From the NCBI GenBank assembly GCA_036381255.1, contig DASVDG010000135.1, positions 7,199 to 71,198 on the forward strand: a stretch of 64,000 nt of DNA, written 5' to 3'. Numbering within the stretch: position 1 is the first letter of the stretch; each line of letters begins with the position of its first letter. Made by a program: the position numbers and the translations under genes. The DNA comes from CALBZE01 sp036381255 (GTDB lineage Bacteria > Gemmatimonadota > Gemmatimonadetes > Longimicrobiales > RSA9). Below, one piece after another: positions 7,928-14,383 of this stretch. The notes under the pieces are model-generated. The model saw nothing but the letters and a program-made list of their open reading frames with translations. It was not told the DNA's origin and did not search any database.

Positions 7928-9384
7928 GCATTGCCTCCCGCATTGCAGACACGCCGGCCTTCACCCGCCCCCTCGACCGCGCCCCCGGACTTCCCCTCAG
8001 GCTCGCCCGATCCCTCTCGCCATGCTCCGTCGTCCAGGAAAAACGGCCGCTTCTTCGAGAAATCCACCGGCAACGCCCGCCGCACCTCGGCCATGACCTC
8101 CGGCGTCACGCGCGTGTAGCCGCGCTCCCGGGCGAACGCCTCGACGCGCGCCGTGACGACGCCGCGCACGAAGCTCGGGACCCGGTCGAGCCGCGCCCGC
8201 GCCTCGGGCGCCCAGTCGAGCGTCGCGGGCGCGGCGGCGCCGTACGTGACCGCGCGCCGCGGCTTCACCACCGGCGCATCGCCCGCCGGCTCGTACGCGC
8301 ACGACGGATCCTCGCCCATGAGGTCGCCGGTCTCGGCGTAGGCGCGCGCCCGGCAGCCGCCGCAGAGCTCGCGGTACTCGCAGCGGCCGCACTTCCCGCC
8401 GGGCGCCTCCTGCCGCAGCCGGCGGAACACCGGCGATTCGCGCCAGATGTCGGCGAAGCGCCCTTGCCGCAGGTCTCCGGCGACGACCGGCGAGTACGGG
8501 CACGGCGTGACCTTCCCCTCCGGCGTGATCCGGCAGTAGTGCACGCCGCACGGGCAGCGCGTGCCGTAGTTGAGCAGCGGCGAGTCGACGTCCGCCCGGG
8601 TCGCGTGCCGCATGATCTGCGGCTGGCACTTCGAGCGGATCATCATCCGCCCGGCGTACTTGCGCTCGAGCGCGACCAGCTCGCGCAGGACGTCGTCGTT
8701 CTCCTCGGGCGAGAGCCCGGCCATGCCGGCGCCGCGTCCGGTCGCGACCAGGAAATAGACGTTGAACGCGACCGCGCCCTTCGACGCCGCCCACGCGGCC
8801 AGGGCGGGGAGCTCCGCTCGGTTGCCGCGCGTGACCGTCGTCTGGACGATGAAGTCGAGGCGCTGCGCGCCGAGCCGGTCGACCGCCGCGAGCGTGTCCT
8901 CGAGCGCGCCGTCGCCGTGACGGAAGCGGTCGTGGTAGCGCGCGTCGAGCGAGTCGATGCTGACGGCGACGCCCTGTACGCCCGCCGCCTTGAGCGACGC
9001 GATCCGCTCGCGCGTCAGCCGCGTCCCGTTCGTGCCGACGACGACCGTCGCGCCGCGCGCGGTCGCGTGTTCCGCCAGCGTCTCCAGGTCCTCGCGCAGC
9101 AGCGGCTCGCCGCCGCTCAGGATGAACATCGGCGACGGATTCAGTGCCAGGATCTCATCCGCGATCCGCAGGCACTCGTCCGTCGTCAGCTCGCCCGCCG
9201 CCGCGTGCCACGAGCCCGCGGCGATGTAGCAGTGCGCGCACGCCAGGTTGCACCGCCGCGTCAGGTTCCACGCGACGACGTGTGGGAGCTGCGCCGCCGG
9301 GTCCGACGGCGTAAAGCCCTCTCGGGTGCGGGTGAGCTCGGCCAGTTCGATCATGGTGCGATCGGGGCGGGGGCGGGCGCCCAC
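7924..9384 (-). CDS. Radical SAM/SPASM protein with C-terminal PCP_red-like domain
   Basis: 486 aa. The radical SAM cluster motif is C-x3-C-x2-C in RRCNLACAHCYIA, followed by the SAM-binding GGEPL motif. A SPASM-type cysteine-rich region follows (CPCGVHYC, CPYSP, CGRCEYRELCGGC), suggesting auxiliary Fe-S clusters. The architecture resembles the NirJ/AhbD heme-modifying enzymes, but the substrate is unknown. From about residue 389 (Trp391) comes a small helical domain of the protochlorophyllide-reductase (PCP_red) type: WAPEARARL, VPSFVRG, VTPEVM. The GTG start at 9384 is preferred over the ATG at 9354 because GGAGG lies 8 nt upstream of it. It sits 3 nt after the Usp gene and overlaps the bd-like oxidase start. 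Confidence 0.83.
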   Translation of the reverse strand: MGARPRPDRTMIELAELTRTREGFTPSDPAAQLPHVVAWNLTRRCNLACAHCYIAAGSWHAAAGELTTDECLRIADEILALNPSPMFILSGGEPLLREDLETLAEHATARGATVVVGTNGTRLTRERIASLKAAGVQGVAVSIDSLDARYHDRFRHGDGALEDTLAAVDRLGAQRLDFIVQTTVTRGNRAELPALAAWAASKGAVAFNVYFLVATGRGAGMAGLSPEENDDVLRELVALERKYAGRMMIRSKCQPQIMRHATRADVDSPLLNYGTRCPCGVHYCRITPEGKVTPCPYSPVVAGDLRQGRFADIWRESPVFRRLRQEAPGGKCGRCEYRELCGGCRARAYAETGDLMGEDPSCAYEPAGDAPVVKPRRAVTYGAAAPATLDWAPEARARLDRVPSFVRGVVTARVEAFARERGYTRVTPEVMAEVRRALPVDFSKKRPFFLDDGAWREGSGEPEGKSGGAVEGAGEGRRVCNAGGNA

Positions 9385-9387
9385 GCC

Positions 9388-11397
9388 CTAGCCCTCCTTC
9401 CTCGCGAACTCCTCGATCGCCCGCTTCGCCTCTTCGGGCGGCGTCGTCCGGAAGTCCACCGGGCAGCGGTCCATCTGCGCCTCGATGTCCCGGATCGGAC
9501 AGCGGGTCACGCCGTTCGCCTTCGCCTCCTCGATGAAGCGCCGCATCTCCGGCGAGAGGCCGTCGACGCCTTCCGCCGCCGCCTTGAGCTGCTTGGCCTC
9601 GAGCTCCTTGAACATCACGAGCATGGTGTCCGTGTCGAACTCGTCGGCCTCGATCATCGCCTGCTTGTTCTCGTCCATGACCCGCGTCGTCACGCGCCAG
9701 AAGCCGTGTTCGCGGGCGAAGCGCTCGACCGTGTTGCGCGCCAGCGGCCGCGCGATCAGCGGGACCTGCCGCAGCCGCTCGAACGCCTCGTGCGTCCAGA
9801 CGATCGGGTCGCGCGCATCGCGCGGCCGCTGCTGCACATGCCCCGTGTACGGGCACTTCGCCACGACCATCGGCGCCTCGGGCGCCGGGTCCGCGTCGTG
9901 CCCCTCGACGACGGTCCGCTTCATCGCCTCCTGCGCCTTGACCTCCGCCAGCGCCAGCTCCTCGGCCGTGCCGATCCCCATGATCAGCTGCATGTGCGTG
10001 GGGAGGAGCTTCCGGATGGCCTCGTCGAGGCGCTCGTTCGTGACGATCGGGAGGTGCGCGCCCGCGTTCGCCCCGGCACGGCGGTCCGCAGGTCCGTAGT
10101 GCTCCAGCACGTACTCCTCGACCGCCTTCCTCGCGATCCCGAGCGCGAACGGCGGCACGCGGAGGATGCGGACCTCGGCGTCGGGCGCCCACTCGAGGCC
10201 GGTCTCGCCGTCCTCCTCGATCCACGGGATCTCGTCGGGGCGGACGTCGGTCGTTCCGATCAGCAGGACGTTCGTCCGCGCCAGGCGGATCAGGTTCTCC
10301 GCCTGGGAGCCCATGTCGGTCCCCTCGATCCGGTGGCCGCCGTGACGGGCGAGGATCAGGAGCGTGGGGTCGACCTCCTCCGCCCACTGGAGGATCACCT
10401 GGAACGGCTTGCCGATCAGGATCTGCGTCTCCATCTCGACGTCGGGGTACTGCGCCGCCATCGCCTTCGCCCGCTTCAGGTTCGCCTGGCACAGCTTCAG
10501 CAGCCCCTTGTCGATGATGTTGTTGTGCAGCTCCTCCTGCTCCTCGAACTTGAAGACCTTCGACGCCTGCTCGGAAAGGACGTGGCGGATGTTGCCGAAG
10601 ACGGCGTGGTGGTACTCGACGTCGAACGCGCTGCACACGAAGAGCTTCGCGCCGAACTCGCGCGCCATCCCGAGAGCGACGCGCATCGCCTTGTAGGCGT
10701 ACGACGAGCCGTCGACGCAGACCATCCAGCGCCCACCCTCGAGCGGCCGCCCGTCGCGCACCAGCAGCACGTCCTTCTCCACGCCCCGCGCGACCCGCGC
10801 CGCGACGCCGCCGAGCTGGCTGTACGGCTGCCGCCCGATCCCGTGCGCGCCGATCGCCAGCAGGTCGTACGCACGGTCCGACGTGCCCGCCAGCTTCTCG
10901 TCCTGCGCCTCGTCCTCGGCGATCAGCCGGCCGTTCTCGCCGATCCGCACGTCGCCGCGGACCCGGTCGCCGCCGTCGTACTTTTCCGCGATGTTCGGGT
11001 CGAAGCCGATCAGGCTCGGGAGCCGGCCCGCGCCGCGGTTCGCCTCGTTGATGATCTCCTCGTAGTTGATCCCCTCGAGGAGCTGGCGCGTCAGCGGAAT
11101 CCCGGCGTCCCGGCACTTGCGGTCGACCTGGTCCAGGAAGCTGTCCGAGATGAGCTGGAGCCCCTTCTCGATCAACTTGTCGTGGATCTTGCGCTGCCGC
11201 TTGATCTCTTCTTCGGTCTGGAACTGCGCCGGCAGGCCGGTCTCGAGCTGCCGGAAGCGGACGTCGTGGAGGCGGGCCGCGTACACGTGGTTCCCCGTGA
11301 TCCGGCCACCCGACCGGCGACACAGCTCGATCGCGCGGTCCACCGCGTGGCCGGAGCACTCCGAGTTGTCGACGGGAACCAGGATCTCTCGGTACAT
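9388..11397 (-). CDS. Double universal-stress-protein domains fused to two PCP_red-like domains
   Basis: 669 aa, much longer than usual tandem Usp proteins (about 280-300 aa). The first Usp domain begins MYREILVPVDNSECSGHAV and appears interrupted by an insertion (about residues 60-170). A second Usp domain follows (WMVCVDGSSYAYKAM to RLARTNVLLIG, about residues 225-390). Two PCP_red-like segments come next, starting at Trp403 (WAPDAEVRI, VPPFALG) and Trp534 (WTHEAFERL, VPLIARP, VTTRVMDE), and then a charged tail with two Cys (RCPIRD, RCPVDF). The start at 11397 has GAGG 6 nt upstream. It is first in the respiratory operon, so it may sense nucleotide or redox state for that operon; the function is unproven. 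Confidence 0.8.
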   Translation of the reverse strand: MYREILVPVDNSECSGHAVDRAIELCRRSGGRITGNHVYAARLHDVRFRQLETGLPAQFQTEEEIKRQRKIHDKLIEKGLQLISDSFLDQVDRKCRDAGIPLTRQLLEGINYEEIINEANRGAGRLPSLIGFDPNIAEKYDGGDRVRGDVRIGENGRLIAEDEAQDEKLAGTSDRAYDLLAIGAHGIGRQPYSQLGGVAARVARGVEKDVLLVRDGRPLEGGRWMVCVDGSSYAYKAMRVALGMAREFGAKLFVCSAFDVEYHHAVFGNIRHVLSEQASKVFKFEEQEELHNNIIDKGLLKLCQANLKRAKAMAAQYPDVEMETQILIGKPFQVILQWAEEVDPTLLILARHGGHRIEGTDMGSQAENLIRLARTNVLLIGTTDVRPDEIPWIEEDGETGLEWAPDAEVRILRVPPFALGIARKAVEEYVLEHYGPADRRAGANAGAHLPIVTNERLDEAIRKLLPTHMQLIMGIGTAEELALAEVKAQEAMKRTVVEGHDADPAPEAPMVVAKCPYTGHVQQRPRDARDPIVWTHEAFERLRQVPLIARPLARNTVERFAREHGFWRVTTRVMDENKQAMIEADEFDTDTMLVMFKELEAKQLKAAAEGVDGLSPEMRRFIEEAKANGVTRCPIRDIEAQMDRCPVDFRTTPPEEAKRAIEEFARKEG

Positions 11398-12015
11398 GGC
11401 AACCTCGGGCTCGAGTCCGCGTGGGGCGCGGCCGTAGCCTCGCGTCCCGCGTTCGGGGCGGTGGCGGCAGCGGCGCCGGACCCTCGTTCCGGTGGAAGGC
11501 GCAACGCCTCCCCCGCGCGCACCCGCTTCCGCTCGAAGCGCGGCGCGCGTCACTCGCCTGTCGGTTGCCTCTGTACTGAAGACTTCGGATGAGGCTCGCT
11601 TCTTCCCGACACGGCGCCGGCAACGGGCCGGGCGCGTCGGGGTCGTTGAGCCGAAGTGTGGGCCTCGGGACCCCCGGCGGCGGGGGTGAGGCGAATATGG
11701 AGTCAGCGAGCGAGCTCGCCGATGTCCGAATTGGTGCGGAACTCATCCACTTCGGGCAATTCCGAGTATAATGCCCGGTTCCGGCGCTGTCAACAGAGGG
11801 GGTCGACGGGCGGTCGCGGCGCGGCGGGGGGTGGGGCGTTCATTTCGCGTGAGCGCGGGATTCCCGGCGCGGCGGATCCGGCCGGACGCGAGTGCTTCGG
11901 GGGACGGGCGGGCGCCGCCGGGTTCTCGTCGTGTGCCTCGATGCCGGCGGCGGGCGGCGCCGCCTCCGCGTGGTGTGCGGGGTCTCGGCGCGGCGTCTTC
12001 GCGCCGGGTCCGGCG
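11398..12015 (-). other. 618-base gene-free stretch: promoter and long leader of the respiratory operon
   Basis: No convincing coding sequence is visible on either strand. On the minus strand it holds the promoter at 11765-11793 and then a leader of about 360 nt before the Usp start. The leader is GC-rich with many short inverted repeats; I recognise no known riboswitch class in it. The part from 11798 to 12015 separates this operon from the stop of the upstream membrane-protein gene, and I see no hairpin with a T-run there. Confidence 0.6.
11765..11793 (-). promoter_or_regulatory. Sigma-70-type promoter of the Usp/bd-like/cytochrome/cox operon
   Basis: Read on the minus strand, TTGACA (11793-11788, perfect -35) is followed by a 17-nt spacer and TATACT (11770-11765, 5 of 6 matches to TATAAT). 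This is the best match to a housekeeping promoter that I found in the window. The predicted transcript starts near 11758. Confidence 0.7.
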
Positions 12016-12426
12016 TCAGAGGTCCCAGCCGGCGCGGGCGAGCATCCAGAGGTTGACCACGACGACGAGGAGCGCGGTCAGGAAGAACGCCGGCGACAGC
12101 GCGGAGTCGGGGTCGGGGAAGAACGCGCCGCCGATCATGGCGGGGAGGCGGAGCGCGTGGATCGCCCAGATCGCGCGGGTGAACCAGACGCTTCGCCGGA
12201 ACCCGATGCCCCAGACGATGATGCCGGTGATGACGGGCCCGATCGCGAGCCAGAGCCATGCGGGACCGCGGTCGGTCGGCAGGATGCCTTCCTTCCAGAA
12301 CACGTAGGCGGCGGCCTCGTAGAGGATCCCGACGTGCAGGTAGGTGAAGGCGGCCTGGCGGAACTTGGCGGCGCGGGCGGTGTCCGCGGCGGCGCCGGGG
12401 AGCGCGTCGAGCGTGGTGGCGGCCAT
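12016..12426 (-). CDS. Small four-helix membrane protein of unknown function
   Basis: 136 aa with about four hydrophobic helices (FTYLHVGILYEAAAYVFW, WLWLAIGPVITGIIVWGI, FTRAIWAIHALRLPAMIGG and FFLTALLVVVVNLWMLA). I do not recognise the family. It starts two bases after the stop of the zinc-ribbon gene and is the last gene of the formate dehydrogenase/Mrp run, so it may anchor or assist those proteins at the membrane; this is inference from position only. The same frame stays open far upstream, but that part is the shadow of the Mrp and zinc-ribbon genes. Confidence 0.7.
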   Translation of the reverse strand: MAATTLDALPGAAADTARAAKFRQAAFTYLHVGILYEAAAYVFWKEGILPTDRGPAWLWLAIGPVITGIIVWGIGFRRSVWFTRAIWAIHALRLPAMIGGAFFPDPDSALSPAFFLTALLVVVVNLWMLARAGWDL

Positions 12427-12428
12427 GG

Positions 12429-12872
12429 CTACATCCCCTCCAGTCCGAGCTCGGAGCGGGCGCGGTCCATGACCTCGGGGGTGATGACCGCGATTTCGCG
12501 CTCGCTCGCGTAGTCCGTGTAGATCCGTTTGACCATGCCGCGTACGAAGGAGGGCACGTTCTGGAGTCGGGCGGTCGCCTCGGGGCTCCATTCGACGCGG
12601 CGCGGCGTGGAGCGGGGCGCGTCGTCGAACGCGTCGTCGCGGCCGTCGGCCAGGTGGCCGCGCACCAGCTCCATCGGCTGTTCGGGCACGGTCCGCCCGC
12701 CGATCTCGACGCCCATGCTGCTGATGAAGCGGGTCTCCATGGGGTTGGTCAGCATGGCGATCTCGCGGCCGCAGCGGGCGCAGCCGAAGACGGCGGCCAG
12801 GGTGCCGTCGCCGGGGAGGCGGCGCTCGGCGAGCTGCATGACTTCGTCGCAGCTCAGGCAGAGGAATTTCAT
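12429..12872 (-). CDS. Zinc-ribbon protein with PCP_red-like domain
   Basis: 147 aa. The N-terminus is a probable zinc (or iron) ribbon: CLSC near the start and CARC about 25 residues later. A linker with a fairly hydrophobic middle follows, then a PCP_red-like helical domain from Trp95: WSPEATARL, VPSFVRGM, ITPEVMDRA. This segment is strikingly close to the C-terminus of the radical SAM protein encoded 3 kb downstream. GGAGG lies 4 nt before the ATG, and the start overlaps the Mrp stop (ATGA). The role is unknown; a metal- or cluster-binding adaptor for the Mrp ATPase is one reasonable idea. Confidence 0.78.
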   Translation of the reverse strand: MKFLCLSCDEVMQLAERRLPGDGTLAAVFGCARCGREIAMLTNPMETRFISSMGVEIGGRTVPEQPMELVRGHLADGRDDAFDDAPRSTPRRVEWSPEATARLQNVPSFVRGMVKRIYTDYASEREIAVITPEVMDRARSELGLEGM

Positions 12873-13888
12873 GGGGCCTCCGGGGGATCGATTGCGGGGT
12901 CGGGCGAGCGGGCCGGAGCCGCCAGGTCGCGCGCCTGCCGGTCGGCGATGGCGGCGGCCGTGCCGCCGGCGCCGCGCGGCGGCCCGCCCGTCGCTTCCCG
13001 GACGATGCGGTCGGCGAGCGCGTGCAGGGCGCGGGCCGCGGGCGCATCACCGCCGTCGAGCGCGAACGGCGTGCCGGCGTCGGTGGCGAGGGCGAGGCGC
13101 GGGTCGAAGGGGATCTCGGCCCAGAGCGGCACGCCCGTGGATTCCGCGAGCCGCCGGGCGCCGTCTGCGGAAAAGAGCGGGGACGCCTCGCCGCAGGTGG
13201 AGCAGACGTACGCGCACATGTTGCCGACGAGGCCGACGGCCGTCGCGCCCGCGTCGCGGGCGAGCCGTACGGATCTGGCGACGACGAGCCGGGCGATCTC
13301 GGACGGCGTCGTCACGATGGCGATGATCGGCGGGGCGGGGAGCAGGCCGAGGAGGCGGGCGAGCTTGTCGGTGCCCGGCGGCACGTCGATGAGGAGGATG
13401 TCGAGGTCGCCCCACGCGATGTCGGCGAGGAACTCGCGCAACGCGCCGGTCTCGAGGGAGCTCTGCCAGAGGAAGCCGGCGCCGTCGTCGCCGCCCGGGC
13501 CGGCGTCGCGCCAGCGGAGCGGCGTGTCGTCGTCGGGGAGGAGCAGGTCCATGGAGACGACGCGCACGCCGGCGACGCCTTCGGCGGGTGCGACGCCGTC
13601 GTCGCCGACCCGCAGCCGGGCGCCGGCGGCGCCGAGCATGCGTGCGAGGGAGGGTCCGTTCAGGTCCGCGTCGGCGGCGCCGACGCACAGCCCGCGGGCG
13701 GCGAGGACCGCGGCGAGGTTGGCGGTGACGGCGCTCTTGCCGACGCCGCCCTTCCCGCTGGCGACGGCGACGAGCGTACGGACGCGGGCCATCCGTTCGG
13801 CGAGGCGGCGGCGCTGGGCGACGACCTGGTCGAGCATCGCCCGGCCGGCGGCGTCGCCGACCTCGTGGAACGTGCGGATCCTGCGCAT
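12869..13888 (-). CDS. mrp: Mrp/NBP35-type P-loop ATPase (Fe-S cluster carrier)
   Basis: 339 aa. This family (ApbC/Mrp/NBP35) carries and delivers Fe-S clusters in the cytoplasm. The deviant Walker A motif GKGGVGKSAVTANLA is present near residue 33, with the Walker B-like DILLIDVPPGT and a C-x2-C (YVCSTCGE) that would bridge a 4Fe-4S cluster between two monomers. The start at 13888 is chosen because AGGAG stands 7 nt upstream; the ATG at 13903 overlaps that same sequence. The usual N-terminal DUF59 domain is missing. It follows the formate dehydrogenase and ferredoxin genes, whose products need many clusters. A hairpin (13924-13951) lies between the ferredoxin gene and this one. Confidence 0.9.
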   Translation of the reverse strand: MRRIRTFHEVGDAAGRAMLDQVVAQRRRLAERMARVRTLVAVASGKGGVGKSAVTANLAAVLAARGLCVGAADADLNGPSLARMLGAAGARLRVGDDGVAPAEGVAGVRVVSMDLLLPDDDTPLRWRDAGPGGDDGAGFLWQSSLETGALREFLADIAWGDLDILLIDVPPGTDKLARLLGLLPAPPIIAIVTTPSEIARLVVARSVRLARDAGATAVGLVGNMCAYVCSTCGEASPLFSADGARRLAESTGVPLWAEIPFDPRLALATDAGTPFALDGGDAPAARALHALADRIVREATGGPPRGAGGTAAAIADRQARDLAAPARSPDPAIDPPEAP

Positions 13889-13923
13889 GCTCTCGCTCCT
13901 CATTGCGACCGGGCGGTCGGCCC

Positions 13924-13951
13924 GGGGTTCGGAGCGCGAAATCCGAACCCC
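13924..13951 (-). terminator. Hairpin between ferredoxin and Mrp genes
   Basis: A perfect 10-bp stem (GGGGTTCGGA / TCCGAACCCC) with an 8-nt loop in the 91-nt gap after the ferredoxin stop. There is no T-run on either strand, so it could be a weak terminator, an mRNA processing or stability element, or an attenuator that lowers expression of the genes downstream. Confidence 0.4.
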
Positions 13952-13979
13952 ACGAGCGAGCACCTCCACCGGCCGGCGC

Positions 13980-14225
13980 CTACGGCACGAGCTGCTCGCC
14001 GTTCTCGTCGAAGGCGCTGAGCGCATCCACGGGGCAGACGTCGCACGCGGTGATCAGCCGCTCGCGCTCGACCTCGGCCGCCGTGTCCTTGAACGTCACG
14101 ATCCCTTCATCGTCGAACTCGAACGCCTCGGGCGCGGCCTCGATGCAGTCGCCGAAGCCGACGCACAGGAGGCGGTCGATCCGGATCGTGAGGCCGTTGA
14201 TCTGCCGTTCTTCGATGTCCGTCAC
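13980..14225 (-). CDS. Small ferredoxin (C-x5-C type)
   Basis: About 81 aa. Cysteine spacing is C-x5-C (CVGFGDC) and a later CDVCP, with APEAFEFDDEGIV between. This is the pattern of small single-cluster ferredoxins (3Fe-4S or 4Fe-4S) that serve oxidoreductases such as P450s. Here it follows the formate dehydrogenase alpha gene by about 158 nt and may exchange electrons with it. The start is uncertain. The GTG at 14225 gives a family-like length but has no Shine-Dalgarno. The ATG at 14333 has AGGAGG 9 nt upstream but adds 36 Arg-rich residues with codon use unlike the rest. Confidence 0.8.
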   Translation of the reverse strand: MTDIEERQINGLTIRIDRLLCVGFGDCIEAAPEAFEFDDEGIVTFKDTAAEVERERLITACDVCPVDALSAFDENGEQLVP

Positions 14226-14383
14226 GATGCGGTTCGATCGGGAGTGCGGTGGGGTGCGGCGCCGGGCGTGGTCCGGCCCGGCGGTCCGTCGTGGTGAGCG
14301 TCCATAGTAATGCGACGGGCGGCGGCGCGCCATGCCGACGGGCCTCCTTGCGTTTCGTGCGAGCGTCCGGCCGACGATCGGCG

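Noticed and set aside
9155..11746. Very long open frame antiparallel to, or overlapping, the Usp and radical SAM genes
   Set aside because: Composition is Arg/Pro/Gly-rich without motifs; long shadow frames are common at this GC content.
12427..13050. Upstream continuation of the minus-strand frame of the small membrane protein, open to 13050
   Set aside because: It lies antiparallel in frame to, or under, the zinc-ribbon and Mrp genes, which have clear motifs and Shine-Dalgarnos; the translation is Arg/Pro/Ala noise.
14226..14333. Earlier ferredoxin start at ATG 14333 with AGGAGG
   Set aside because: It would add 36 Arg/His/Pro-rich residues with rare codons and give an unusual length; the GTG at 14225 was preferred, with low certainty.
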